A DNA stretch of 47,315 nt from RGIG995 sp045635765 (GCA_045635765.1 JAZTWH010000070.1:1-47315); one strand, 5' to 3'; counted from the stretch's first letter, positions 1 to 7,704 are shown. Translations and numbers: made by a program. Notes: generated by a model not told the origin, from the sequence alone.

Positions 1-159
1 AAAACTTGGTAAAATCTCTATTTTCTCAACTTTTTCCGAAATGATAAACGGCTTTGCCTTTTTCGTGATAAAAGGTATTGCCCGAAAACAATTGATGAAT
101 TAGGGCCCTCCCGTTCAGCGACAAAAAACGCTGTTTGGGGCAAAAGTTAAAATACTGTG

Positions 160-196
160 TAGTCCCCGTCAAGAAATTTGGCGGGGACTATTTTTG
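160..196 (+). terminator. Rho-independent terminator
   Basis: An 11-bp stem, TAGTCCCCGTC (160-170) pairing with GGCGGGGACTA (180-190) with one G-T wobble, is followed directly by TTTTT at 191-195. It would end a plus-strand transcript entering from the left of the window. Confidence 0.8.
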
Positions 197-236
197 CTAA
201 AAAACCACCAGCAGTGCTGGTGGTTTTTTAGCAAAA
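192..236. terminator. Perfect 21-bp hairpin, bidirectional terminator
   Basis: Arms 192-212 and 216-236 are perfectly complementary over 21 bp with a 3-base loop (AGT). The core GCTAAAAAACCACCAGC contains an A-run in one arm and a T-run in the other, so it can work as an intrinsic terminator on both strands. Its left arm starts inside the T-tract of the preceding terminator, so the two structures compete or act in series. Confidence 0.7.
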
Positions 237-460
237 GAACACCCTAAGACCGTAAAAAGTCATACCTCATTAAACTCAAATTTTATCGTATTAACTACAT
301 TATACTACAAATCATTTAAAACTTCAATATTGGTAAGTTTGTTCCTTTAAAAGTTCAAACATTATGAATATTATGATGTTGATAACTATCCTTACATTTG
401 AGGGAATGACAGAGTTTGTACTGAAGCAGGCTCTCCAGCAGTGTTCCGTCACAATTGAAT

Positions 461-503
461 CACACGCTGTCCCGTCGAGTAATCGGCGGGGCAGTTTTGT
501 GTG
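461..503. repeat. GC-rich inverted repeat, possible weak terminator
   Basis: CTGTCCCGTCG (467-477) pairs with CGGCGGGGCAG (484-494), with two G-T pairs, and is followed by TTTT. An outer CACAC/GTGTG pair (461-465, 499-503) extends it. It lies upstream of the next promoter and could insulate it. The T-tract is short, so terminator activity is uncertain. Confidence 0.4.
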
Positions 504-533
504 TACCGTAAAGAAATCTTAATAAATTTTCCC

Positions 534-562
534 TTGCTTCTTAATTAAAATTATGATATACT
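534..562 (+). promoter_or_regulatory. Sigma-A-type promoter for the ydcF-like gene
   Basis: TTGCTT (534-539), a 17-bp spacer and TATACT (557-562). Transcription would start near 569. That rules out the in-frame GTG at 563 as a start codon and supports the ATG at 593. Confidence 0.65.
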
Positions 563-592
563 GTGTATAAGAAAAGAAAAAGGGGAGATCGT

Positions 593-1396
593 ATGCGTAA
601 AGTCTACCAGTTTTTGCAGGGGAAATCAGCGTTATTTTCCGCTGTGCTGATAGTTGTTGGCCTGTGGTGCTTTGCCGTCGGTTTCATATCTACGGGAATC
701 TCCTTTTTGTTTCAGCTATGTTCTCTAGCTTGTTTGGTTATTCTCGTATTTTATTGGTCTCTGATCCTGGCCGGAAGACCCGGAAAACTACGGGGCATTG
801 CCCAAATTGTAAAATGGTTTATTGTGATCGGAGTTGTCAGCCTGTTCATATTATTTCTGGTCGTGGAATATCATATTATCCAACACCACCATGGGGATCA
901 GGATATTCCCGAGTCGGCACAAGTTGTTATTGTGCTCGGATGTAAGGTGAATGGAGAAATGCCTTCCCAAATGCTACGGTTTCGTTTGGAGGCTGCTCTT
1001 AATCGCTTGCAGGACACACCGGATTCCGTTGCAATTCTGTGCGGTGGTCAAGGCCCGGAGGAGGATATTACCGAGGCCCAGTGCATGAAGCGTTGGTTGA
1101 TGGAACAAGGGATAGATGAAAGTCGCCTGATTGAAGAGGGGCGTTCCACCAGCACTCGCGAAAATATTCGTAATGCGGTGGAAATACTGAAAAAAGATTT
1201 TCCCAATAAAAAAGAGGTTGTGGTCGTTTCTACCGGGTTCCACCTGTATCGAGGGAAGAAAATTTGTAATATGGAAGGCCTTACGGCCTATGGAATTGCT
1301 TCAAGAATTCCTGACCTTCCTTTTTTTCATTTAAATTATTATTGCCGTGAATTTGCAAGCGTTCTGAATATGTATTTACAAGAAATAATTGCATAA
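593..1396 (+). CDS. YdcF/SanA-like DUF218 membrane protein
   Basis: This is a 267-residue protein of the DUF218 (YdcF/SanA/ElyC) family. Seen directly: two or three N-terminal hydrophobic segments within about residues 10-90, then the soluble DUF218 domain with VVIVLGC, CGGQG (the usual xGGxG turn), EAQCMKRW and an E-x-R-S-T-S-T-R-E-N segment. Family members are envelope proteins with a nucleotide-binding-like fold; some affect cell-wall or envelope integrity, but the reaction is unknown for most. The start at 593 has AGGGGAG upstream (580-587), and the longer GTG-initiated frame would begin inside the promoter. It is first in a three-gene run with ytvI and the flavin-reductase-like gene. Confidence 0.85.
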   Translation: MRKVYQFLQGKSALFSAVLIVVGLWCFAVGFISTGISFLFQLCSLACLVILVFYWSLILAGRPGKLRGIAQIVKWFIVIGVVSLFILFLVVEYHIIQHHHGDQDIPESAQVVIVLGCKVNGEMPSQMLRFRLEAALNRLQDTPDSVAILCGGQGPEEDITEAQCMKRWLMEQGIDESRLIEEGRSTSTRENIRNAVEILKKDFPNKKEVVVVSTGFHLYRGKKICNMEGLTAYGIASRIPDLPFFHLNYYCREFASVLNMYLQEIIA

Positions 1397-1428
1397 ACTG
1401 TAGAAAAAGCCTTTTCTACGGTGAGATC

Positions 1429-2466
1429 ATGAAAAAGAAACTGCATTTTCTGGTTAACGTTGCTTATTGGGGAATTATTTTTGTCATTGGGTTTCTTCTT
1501 GTTCGGTACGTAATTCCTCCGACTCTTCCATTTTTATTGGGGTTTGCCGTGGCATCTGCCTGGAATCCCCTGATTACGAAGATTTCCCGGGTTCGCACTC
1601 GTTGGTGTGCGTCTTTAATAATTATCGTTCCCTTTTGGGGGATCTTGTTGTTTTTATTGTGGAAAGCCGGGGCTTTAGTCTACGGAGAAGCGGTCGAACT
1701 TCTTAATTGGATTCAGACTACCGATTTTGAACAATTTATTTCAACGTTGGATATTCCGTTCTTGAACGGAGATACCATGAGCTGGATTCTTGAAAAGGCC
1801 GATACCTTTTTTCCCGCCGTTTTGGATTTGTCCCAAAAGGCTCTAATGAAGCTTCTCAATCTGTTATTGGCACTGCCGAACGCGGTGATTTTTTCCTTTG
1901 CCATGGTAGTTTCCTCAGTGCTGCTCTCGGTATCTTTTCCCAAAATCGAACCGTTTCTTTTGAGGCAATTACCGGCAAGATTGCAAACCGAATATTACGA
2001 TATTAAGGATTTTTTGATCCGTAAGATTTTCCGGTTCGTGAAGGCACACGGGATTATGTTTGGAATCAATTTCACGGAGTTGCTGATCGGTTTGTGGATT
2101 TTAAAATCCCCCTATCCGTTGATCTTGGCGGCGGTCATTGCTTTGGCGGATTTGTTGCCGTATATTGGAATGGCGTCGGTTTTGGTCCCGTGGGGGTTGA
2201 TTCAATGGTTGCTATTAGATCATCCAACACAAGGAATCGGATTTATTGTTTTAGCGGGAATCGTTTCTGTTGCCCGAGAGCTTTTGGAACCCCGTATTGT
2301 GGGAAAAAATATCGGACTTTCTGCGCTCGCTACCCTGTTTAGCATTTATTTGGGTATGAAATTTATGGGTGTGACAGGCGTCTTTTTGTTTCCGCTGTTA
2401 TTTTTGTTCTTTAAAGAATGGAATGAATCCGGACGGATCCTTTTATGGAGAAACGAACCGGAATAA
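1429..2466 (+). CDS. ytvI: Sporulation membrane protein YtvI (AI-2E transporter family)
   Basis: A 345-residue polytopic membrane protein of the AI-2E transporter/UPF0118 family, closest in character to the sporulation integral membrane protein YtvI. Visible features are two N-terminal helices with RYVIPPTLPFLLGFAVA, a central less hydrophobic block (about 95-150), and a C-terminal helical bundle with LADLLPYIGMASVLVPWG and the terminal GVTGVFLFPLLF typical of the family. Many AI-2E members are secondary transporters; what YtvI moves is unknown. An 8-bp hairpin (1400-1419) lies just before the weak ribosome site GGTGAG. The gap to the upstream gene is 32 bp. The sporulation role is inferred from family membership. 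CATAAACT at 1392-1399 resembles a sigma-E -10 box but lacks a correctly spaced -35. Confidence 0.8.
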   Translation: MKKKLHFLVNVAYWGIIFVIGFLLVRYVIPPTLPFLLGFAVASAWNPLITKISRVRTRWCASLIIIVPFWGILLFLLWKAGALVYGEAVELLNWIQTTDFEQFISTLDIPFLNGDTMSWILEKADTFFPAVLDLSQKALMKLLNLLLALPNAVIFSFAMVVSSVLLSVSFPKIEPFLLRQLPARLQTEYYDIKDFLIRKIFRFVKAHGIMFGINFTELLIGLWILKSPYPLILAAVIALADLLPYIGMASVLVPWGLIQWLLLDHPTQGIGFIVLAGIVSVARELLEPRIVGKNIGLSALATLFSIYLGMKFMGVTGVFLFPLLFLFFKEWNESGRILLWRNEPE

Positions 2467-2489
2467 TTTATATGGGAGGTAGTATTATT

Positions 2490-2987
2490 ATGTTTGTATC
2501 CACAGTAATTCCCGAAATGAAAGATCCTTTTTCCTTAATCGGAAAAGAAAAACTCCTGTTGTCCGCCGGCAATTCTCAGAAGTTCAATACCATGACCGCT
2601 TCCTGGGGAACCATGGGGGTTTTGTGGAACAAAAATGTTTTGTCCGCGGTGATTCGGCCTCAGAGATACACTTACGAGTTTTTTGAACGGGAGCCTTACT
2701 TCACCGTATCCGTTCTCAAAGGGGGATATGAGGATGCCTACCGTATTTGTGGAACGAAATCCGGCAGAGACTCCGATAAGATTGCCCTTTCGGGATTGAA
2801 TCCATATTTTTTGGAAAATGCCGTAACTTTTGAGGAGGCACGCCTAGCCATCGTTTGCCGAAAGATTTACGTTCAGGACCTGGACCCCTCCGGCTTTATT
2901 GATCCCGAAATTGAAACTCACTATCCAAAAAATGATTACCACCGGCTCTATTGCGGAGAAATTGTTGACATCTTGGAAAATAAATAA
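2490..2987 (+). CDS. Flavin reductase-like FMN-binding protein
   Basis: A 165-residue protein with the flavin-reductase-like split-barrel fold. Key stretches are the N-terminal LLSAGNSQKFNTMTASWG, then GVLWNKNVLSAVIRPQRYT and FFEREPYFTVSVL, which match the FMN-contact region of the flavoredoxin/flavin reductase family. The substrate or electron partner cannot be told from sequence. The start at 2490 is chosen because GGGAGGT sits at 2474-2480; the frame extends back to 2445, overlapping ytvI, but without a ribosome site. It lies 23 bp after ytvI and is followed by a strong terminator, so it is the last gene of this unit. Confidence 0.85.
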   Translation: MFVSTVIPEMKDPFSLIGKEKLLLSAGNSQKFNTMTASWGTMGVLWNKNVLSAVIRPQRYTYEFFEREPYFTVSVLKGGYEDAYRICGTKSGRDSDKIALSGLNPYFLENAVTFEEARLAIVCRKIYVQDLDPSGFIDPEIETHYPKNDYHRLYCGEIVDILENK

Positions 2988-3007
2988 TTCGCCCGTTTCG
3001 TATACAC

Positions 3008-3038
3008 AAGGCCCCATAGAATATATGGGGCTTTTTTG
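3008..3038 (+). terminator. Intrinsic terminator
   Basis: GCCCCATA (3011-3018) pairs with TATGGGGC (3024-3031), followed by TTTTTT (3032-3037). It closes the ydcF-ytvI-flavin reductase unit. Confidence 0.9.
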
Positions 3039-3047
3039 TTTATACTA
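3018..3047 (+). promoter_or_regulatory. Possible sigma-G (forespore) promoter of the ger operon
   Basis: AGAATA (3018-3023) resembles the sigma-G -35 box and TATACTA (3041-3047) differs in one base from the sigma-G -10 box CATACTA; the spacing is 17 bp. The -35 lies in the loop of the preceding terminator and the -10 just after its T-tract. A start near 3053 would give a leader of about 20 bases containing the AAAGGAG ribosome site (3059-3065). No sigma-A promoter is evident here, and gerA-family operons are normally sigma-G controlled. Confidence 0.5.
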
Positions 3048-3073
3048 AAAGAAAAAAAGAAAGGAGCATCGGT

Positions 3074-4615
3074 ATGAAAGGGAAGACGCAAAAAAACGAT
3101 TTGGTGCAAGACGTGTCGCAACCTTTTCCCGATTTCAAGGTTAATTCTTCCGGAAATTTGTCGGAGAATTCCCCCTTGTCTCCCGTTCTTTCGGAAAACC
3201 GCCATATGCTCCAAACTGTTTTCTCGGGAGACGGAACCTTCATTTGTCGTGATTTTTCTTCAGAAAAACCGGGACTCGCCACCTGCTTTGCTGTCTATTT
3301 TGACGGATTGGTTAAAAACGAAATCATTTATGAAAGCGTGATTCGTCCCGTCATTGAGGCCGATATTCCCGTAACGACGGCAGAAATGCTCGCCCAACGG
3401 GTCATTGTCAACGTGGATACTGAAATTATCACGTCGGCAAAGGAGTGCTTTGATGCAATGCAGATGGGGGATGCGGTTATTTTCTTGGAGCATTGCAGTC
3501 AGGCTGTTGTTGCCAGTACCAAAGGATTTCCCGTTCGCACCCCCCAGGAGCCTACGGCTGAAAAAGCTCTACTCGGCCCCAGGGAAGGCTTTACCGAATC
3601 GGTCATGATGAACGTGGCCATGATTCACCGTAAGCTGAAAACCGTTGATTTTCATGCGGAGCCCATGTCCTTTGGAACAAGAACTCAATGCAAAGGGTTT
3701 CTGTGTTATTTGGGAAGTATCGTTCGGCCGGAGTTATTGGACGAGGTGAAGCATCGGCTTTCCAAAATTAAAATCGACGGAGTTTTGGATGCAAACTATA
3801 TTGTGGAGCAAATTTCCGATCAGCCCTGGTCCCTATTTCGAACCGTAGGGGTCACGGAGCGTCCGGACGTAGTTGCCGGTGGACTGCTGGAAGGTCGAAT
3901 AGCCTTGGTTTTGGATGGGACCCCGGTGGTCTTGGAAATGCCGTATATCTTTTCCGAGACCTTTCAGGTGGCCGAGGATTATTATCAGAATTTTTGGTTT
4001 GCATCCATTGGGCGGCTTTTAAGAGTTGTCTGCTACTTTCTCTCCATTACGGTCCCCGGAATTTTTGTTTCCCTCGTGTCCTTTCATCAGGAATTACTCC
4101 CTACGGATTTGGCCTTAAGCGTAACCCAAGCCCGGGTAGGAGTTCCCTTTCCCATTGCGGTGGAATGTTTTTTGATGATCGTAGTCTTTGAGATTTTACG
4201 AGAAGCCAGTCAACGGCTTCCGGATAGTATTGCCCAGGCACTGAGTATTGTCGGTGCAATCGTCATCGGGGATGCCGCAGTTTCCGCCAGATTCATCGGG
4301 TCCACAACCCTCATTATCGTTGCCTTTGCCGGAATTACCGGTTTGATCTCTCCCCGGTTGGAAAACTCCGTGATCGTTTTGCGGTTTTTTATTTTGATTC
4401 TGGGGTCGGTTCTCGGCCTGTACGGAGTTCTGTTTGGATGTCTTTCTATTATTCTTCATTTGATGTCCGTCAAATCCTTTGGCGTTTCCTATTTATCCTA
4501 TTGCTTTTCCACCCGTGTTCAGGATCAAAAGGATATTTTGATTCGTGCCCCATGGTGGTTAATGAGAACTAGGCCGGCCTTCTTTTCCAGGGATCAGATT
4601 CGGAGAAAGGAGTAA
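3074..4615 (+). CDS. gerAA: Spore germination receptor subunit A (GerA/GerAA family)
   Basis: A 513-residue A subunit of a Ger-type nutrient receptor, which sits in the inner spore membrane and helps trigger germination with subunits B and C. The N-terminal soluble domain covers about residues 1-310. The C-terminal part has four or five membrane segments (about 315-345, 355-375, 395-435, 440-475). The highly conserved family stretch is present as REASQRLPDSIAQALSIVGA followed closely by GDAAVSARFIGSTTLIIVAF. The length is normal for the family. ATG at 3074 follows AAAGGAG at good spacing. It is the first gene of a tightly packed operon: the next gene begins one base after its stop codon. Germinant specificity cannot be read from the sequence. 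Confidence 0.95.
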   Translation: MKGKTQKNDLVQDVSQPFPDFKVNSSGNLSENSPLSPVLSENRHMLQTVFSGDGTFICRDFSSEKPGLATCFAVYFDGLVKNEIIYESVIRPVIEADIPVTTAEMLAQRVIVNVDTEIITSAKECFDAMQMGDAVIFLEHCSQAVVASTKGFPVRTPQEPTAEKALLGPREGFTESVMMNVAMIHRKLKTVDFHAEPMSFGTRTQCKGFLCYLGSIVRPELLDEVKHRLSKIKIDGVLDANYIVEQISDQPWSLFRTVGVTERPDVVAGGLLEGRIALVLDGTPVVLEMPYIFSETFQVAEDYYQNFWFASIGRLLRVVCYFLSITVPGIFVSLVSFHQELLPTDLALSVTQARVGVPFPIAVECFLMIVVFEILREASQRLPDSIAQALSIVGAIVIGDAAVSARFIGSTTLIIVAFAGITGLISPRLENSVIVLRFFILILGSVLGLYGVLFGCLSIILHLMSVKSFGVSYLSYCFSTRVQDQKDILIRAPWWLMRTRPAFFSRDQIRRKE

Positions 4616-4616
4616 C

Positions 4617-5720
4617 ATGAAGAAAATTATCATAACGATTTTCGCACTGTTTCTCTCGCTTTCGATGAGTGCTTGCTACGATTACCGGGAAATTAACGAT
4701 ACCGCTATGGTTGCCGGAATTTCCATTGACCGGGGAGAAAATGCGGCCTATTTTGTTTCCGTCGAGGTCATTCAACCGGCAGATTCGGAGACCTCCACTC
4801 CAAAGGGAAAGGTCGTAAAAGAGTCGGGAAATAGTGTTGAGGATTGCCTGAAGCGACTCGTAAATGCCGCCACAAAGGAATTGCAGTTCACTCATTGTAA
4901 ACTGATTCTATTTTCCGATGCCATTGCAGAACAGGGGATCTCCGAACTTGTGGATTACTTTTTACGGGATACCGAATATCGTTCCGACTTATTTCTTGCC
5001 GTTGTCAAGGGGGCAGATGCGTCTGAAATGTTAGCAATGGGAGAATCGGAATCGAGGGTTTCCTCCTACGATTATGCCTCCGTGATAAAAAATTCCTACG
5101 AAGAAACCGGATCGGTACCTCCCACAAAGCTGTTTCAATTCCCCATGAACGGAGATCTTTCCATCCTCCCGGTGTTTGAAAAAAAGGATGATAAATTCTC
5201 CGTATCGGGAAGTCAGGGATTTCGAAAGGGAAAAAAATATACGGAGATCAGTCTGAGCAGCACGCAAAGTGTGTTGCTGGTTTCCGGGGAATACAAGATG
5301 GGAGAATTGCTCCTTCTGACCAAGGACGGAAAGGAAGTTCCGTGCCAAATCCGTTCGGTAAAAACCGAAAAAAAAATATTCGATGAGGATGAACTGACCG
5401 TTTCTGCAAAAATAAAATGTAATATTTTATTAACCTCTCTTCCCTCAGGATTTGACATTTCGACAGAACAGGGAATGGAAAAAACCGAGTGGGAGGTTTC
5501 ACAGCTTTTAACCCAAAAAATTCAAGAAGATTGGGACAAAGCCGTCGAAAACGGCACTTCGGATATCTTTGGACTGGAGATTTATCTCTATCGGCACGCC
5601 CCACAAAAATTGGAATCTTGGAAATCAAGTCAAAAAGAAGAGAAAATTATCAATTTAACCCTAAGTTGCGACGTTGAGCTTGCAAATTTCGGCTTTTCCA
5701 ATGAAAGGATTGAGAAATGA
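4617..5720 (+). CDS. gerAC: Ger(x)C family germination lipoprotein (subunit C)
   Basis: A 367-residue Ger(x)C lipoprotein, the C subunit of the receptor. A signal peptide (residues 1-19) ends in a lipobox-like SMSAC, placing the lipid-modified Cys at position 20. The mature protein then opens with YDYREINDTAMVAGISIDRG, the family hallmark (C-x-D-x-R-E-I-N-D). The rest resembles the three-domain soluble fold of GerBC-type proteins, including the C-terminal LLTQKIQEDWDKAVENGTSD-type segment. Met at lipobox -3 is less common than Leu but tolerated. It would need Lgt (29130) and LspA (36446) for maturation. The stop overlaps the next gene by ATGA (5717-5720), suggesting translational coupling. 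Confidence 0.94.
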   Translation: MKKIIITIFALFLSLSMSACYDYREINDTAMVAGISIDRGENAAYFVSVEVIQPADSETSTPKGKVVKESGNSVEDCLKRLVNAATKELQFTHCKLILFSDAIAEQGISELVDYFLRDTEYRSDLFLAVVKGADASEMLAMGESESRVSSYDYASVIKNSYEETGSVPPTKLFQFPMNGDLSILPVFEKKDDKFSVSGSQGFRKGKKYTEISLSSTQSVLLVSGEYKMGELLLLTKDGKEVPCQIRSVKTEKKIFDEDELTVSAKIKCNILLTSLPSGFDISTEQGMEKTEWEVSQLLTQKIQEDWDKAVENGTSDIFGLEIYLYRHAPQKLESWKSSQKEEKIINLTLSCDVELANFGFSNERIEK

Positions 5721-5926
5721 AACAACTGGTGTTTCCCCTTTTTCTTGGATTGGGCGTTTTATGGTTCCTGCTCCGAACCGAAAAGGACAGAAAAACAAAG
5801 CTGGTCGGGGGAGTTCTTGTCTTTCTTTCCACAATCTGTTTTCTCTTGTATTCCTACGGAATTCTTGGGGTAGGCGTGTCCTCTTGGATTCTGGATCTGT
5901 TCGGAAAGGTTGGTATTATAACATGA
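5717..5926 (+). CDS. Small two-helix protein inside the ger operon (D-subunit-like)
   Basis: A 69-residue protein with two hydrophobic segments (about 3-19 and 30-52) separated by a charged turn, TEKDRKTK. It is joined by ATGA overlaps both to the C-subunit gene upstream and to the B-subunit gene downstream, which is strong evidence that it is a real translated gene. Small two-helix D proteins are known beside some Bacillus gerA-family operons and modulate receptor function; this one matches in size, topology and place, but I did not establish sequence homology. It presumably acts in the inner spore membrane with the receptor. Confidence 0.75.
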   Translation: MKQLVFPLFLGLGVLWFLLRTEKDRKTKLVGGVLVFLSTICFLLYSYGILGVGVSSWILDLFGKVGIIT

Positions 5927-7035
5927 ATCTATCACCGCAGTTGAAACAAAATTCAGCCTTTTCCATTCTGTTTTTAATGGGTGCAAATCTCTTGATCGGA
6001 AGCAGCTACCGTGCTCGGCAAGACACTTGGATTTCACTGTTGATCACTTCTGCCGTTCTAATCCTTTGGTCCCTGGTCTTGTCCCGCATTTCAATCCTGT
6101 GTCCGGGGCAGGATATTTTTTCACTGATACGAACGCTCCCGAACTGGGTCGCGTATCCCTTGGTTGCAATCGTTACTTTTTATTGCTTTAGCCAATCGGC
6201 TATGGTCTTGCGGGTCTACGCCGGATTCGTTCACATCGTTTCTCTTCCGAACACAAGTATTTTAATTTTGCTGGCACTGATTTCAGCCACCGTGTGGTTT
6301 TTTCTGCAGCGGGAGGATTCAATGTTATACCGCTTTTCCTATATAACGATTCTTCCTATCGTTTTTATTATCTTTATGCTATTTGGATTCTTGTTTCCAA
6401 TGTTTCGTACCGAAAATCTTTTCCCAATATTTTATAAAAATGCAACAGAAGTGTTGTTCTGTGCCGCGGAGAATATTGCCTTCCCCTTTGGAAATGCTTT
6501 TTTGCTTCTCGGAATAACCTTTTTCCCAAAAAAACCAAAGTCAGAACGAAAAGCTTGGGTTTTGATTACGGTCATTTCTTGTGCCTTATCATTGATTATT
6601 GTTTTGCAAAATATTTTGCTTTTGGGTGGAAAACTCTCCGATGCGTTGGATTTTCCCTATAATTTTTCCGCATCTTTGGTTAACGTTGGAGATTTCTTTT
6701 CCCGAATCGAGGTATTTTCTTCTCTGTTTTTCTTTTTGTCTGCAATCGTTCGGTCGGCTTATTTAATGAAGCTGACCTCCAGGGGAATTCGAAATCTTAT
6801 TCCGGCAAACGCTAAAACTATTGCATTCCCGTTAATCCTTCTCCTTTGCGGATATTCCGCTATTGTGTTTGATAATACGAATTCCGTTTTTAATTATTTG
6901 CAAATTTTTCCCTATTTTGCATTGCCATTACAATTTGGTTTACCGCTTGTTTTTTTGCTAGTATGCGAACGGCGGGCAAGCAAAGTAAAGCGAGGAGAGC
7001 ACCCCCTAAAAAAACAAGTGGTTCGTACTCTTTAA
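5923..7035 (+). CDS. gerAB: Spore germination permease subunit B (GerAB family)
   Basis: A 370-residue integral membrane protein of the spore germination/APC-like permease family, the B subunit proposed to bind the nutrient germinant. It has about ten hydrophobic segments spread over the whole length. The start is fixed by the ATGA overlap with the preceding small gene (ATG 5923). The open frame runs back to 5674 but would cross the D-like gene. FPFGNAFLLLGITFF in the middle corresponds to the conserved helix region of the family. The gene order A-C-D-B differs from the A-B-C order of the B. subtilis gerA operon. No terminator is obvious after it; the tRNA-Leu promoter begins 36 bp later. Confidence 0.92.
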   Translation: MNLSPQLKQNSAFSILFLMGANLLIGSSYRARQDTWISLLITSAVLILWSLVLSRISILCPGQDIFSLIRTLPNWVAYPLVAIVTFYCFSQSAMVLRVYAGFVHIVSLPNTSILILLALISATVWFFLQREDSMLYRFSYITILPIVFIIFMLFGFLFPMFRTENLFPIFYKNATEVLFCAAENIAFPFGNAFLLLGITFFPKKPKSERKAWVLITVISCALSLIIVLQNILLLGGKLSDALDFPYNFSASLVNVGDFFSRIEVFSSLFFFLSAIVRSAYLMKLTSRGIRNLIPANAKTIAFPLILLLCGYSAIVFDNTNSVFNYLQIFPYFALPLQFGLPLVFLLVCERRASKVKRGEHPLKKQVVRTL

Positions 7036-7071
7036 AATCAAAAAGTTTACAAAAATGACATTAAAAATGCC

Positions 7072-7100
7072 TTGACAATCCGCCAAAAATATGATATAAT
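7072..7100 (+). promoter_or_regulatory. Sigma-A promoter of tRNA-Leu
   Basis: TTGACA (7072-7077), 17-bp spacer, TATAAT (7095-7100): a perfect consensus promoter, 19 bases ahead of the tRNA 5' end. Confidence 0.93.
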
Positions 7101-7119
7101 ATCCAAGGTAAATTTCCAT

Positions 7120-7206
7120 GCGGGTATGGCGGAATTGGCAGACGCGTTAGATTCAGGTTCTAATGGTCGCAAGGCTGTGCAGGTTCAAGTCCTGTTACCC
7201 GCACCA
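7120..7206 (+). tRNA. tRNA-Leu(CAG)
   Basis: An 87-base class II tRNA. The acceptor arms GCGGGTA (7120-7126) and TACCCGC (7196-7202) pair fully, followed by discriminator A and an encoded CCA (7204-7206). The anticodon stem TTAGA/TCTAA encloses the loop TTCAGGT, giving anticodon CAG, which reads CUG. A long variable arm is present, as expected for Leu. G37 suggests m1G modification. It stands alone between its own promoter and terminator. Confidence 0.96.
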
Positions 7207-7214
7207 AAGCATTC

Positions 7215-7265
7215 AAACCCGAACCTTTTACCAATCGGTGAAACGTTCGGGTTTGTTGTTTTCTT
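7215..7265 (+). terminator. Intrinsic terminator after tRNA-Leu
   Basis: AAACCCGAAC (7215-7224) pairs with GTTCGGGTTT (7245-7254), followed by a T-rich tail (GTTGTTTTCTT). Confidence 0.85.
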
Positions 7266-7448
7266 AAACGGTAATACATAAGTATTTGTTTGTGGCGGTG
7301 CGGAGTGCTCCAATTTGCATTTTGAAATGCTTTATGACTGTCATTTTGAAATTTAATAATACAGGCGGAAAAACAGTTATTTTTTAAATTGTAGGGTTTT
7401 ATGAGAGATTAGACTTCGTTTGAGCTGAAGCATAGTTAATCGTTTTTC
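7266..7448. other. AT-rich spacer, nothing recognised
   Basis: No gene, RNA or promoter is convincing. The 11-mer CATTTTGAAAT occurs twice 24 bp apart (7318-7328 and 7342-7352), probably by chance. This spacer and the candidate small gene that follows lie between the tRNA-Leu terminator and the end of the marR-degV unit. Confidence 0.5.
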
Positions 7449-7589
7449 TCATTTATTATATGGGACATGATGCTGCAATTTCTCCGGCAGACTTGCCCTG
7501 CTCCTCGGCTGTTTTGTCTTAGGCTCAACTGCGGAAACCCTTGAAGCTTCAACTAATGCCTTTGCGTGTTTAGCACCTTTACATTCCAT
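7449..7589 (-). CDS. Candidate 46-residue small protein, unknown
   Basis: On the minus strand an ATG at 7589, preceded by AAAGGAAA, opens a 46-codon frame ending in TGA at 7449. The product is basic, starting MECKGAKHAKALVEA and ending in LPEKLQHHVPYNK, with no membrane segment. An in-frame ATG at 7607 would lengthen it by six residues but lacks a ribosome site. No clear promoter was found and I do not recognise the family. It could be a real small gene, a decayed remnant, or chance. Confidence 0.25.
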   Translation of the reverse strand: MECKGAKHAKALVEASRVSAVEPKTKQPRSRASLPEKLQHHVPYNK

Positions 7590-7675
7590 AATTTCATTTC
7601 CTTTCATTAATTAATTTTAATATTTTTTTTTGATTGGCGTCCCAATCTTTCACAGCTGCAATCACATTACAAAAA

Positions 7676-7704
7676 TTAACCCTGACAAATAGTGTCAGGG
7701 TTAA
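7676..7704. terminator. 11-bp inverted repeat, likely minus-strand terminator
   Basis: TTAACCCTGAC (7676-7686) and GTCAGGGTTAA (7694-7704) form a perfect 11-bp stem with a 7-base loop. On the minus strand it is followed by TTTTTG. It lies downstream of the degV terminator and could back it up, or sit in the leader of the small reading frame at 7449-7589. Confidence 0.6.

Larger units (their letters stand above)
1..533. other. Gene-poor left end
   Basis: No convincing protein gene is seen. The first 160 bases could be the 3' part of a transcript entering from outside the window, because two strong hairpins follow at 160-236; I could not match it to a known RNA. A 38-codon frame at 406-522 (+) starts with ATG one base after GAGGG, but it has no recognisable product and is not called as a gene. 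The stretch 240-400 is AT-rich and unremarkable. Confidence 0.5.

Noticed and set aside
406..522. 38-codon plus-strand frame with ATG after GAGGG
   Set aside because: The ribosome site is one base from the ATG, the frame spans a hairpin (461-503), and the product is not recognisable.
1392..1399. CATAAACT as a sigma-E -10 box for ytvI
   Set aside because: The nearest good -35 (GAATATG, 1366-1372) is 19 bp away, too far for sigma-E.
7072..7281. 69-codon plus-strand frame containing MAELADALDSGSNGRK
   Set aside because: It is the tRNA-Leu gene read as protein, a well-known artefact; the tRNA folds completely.
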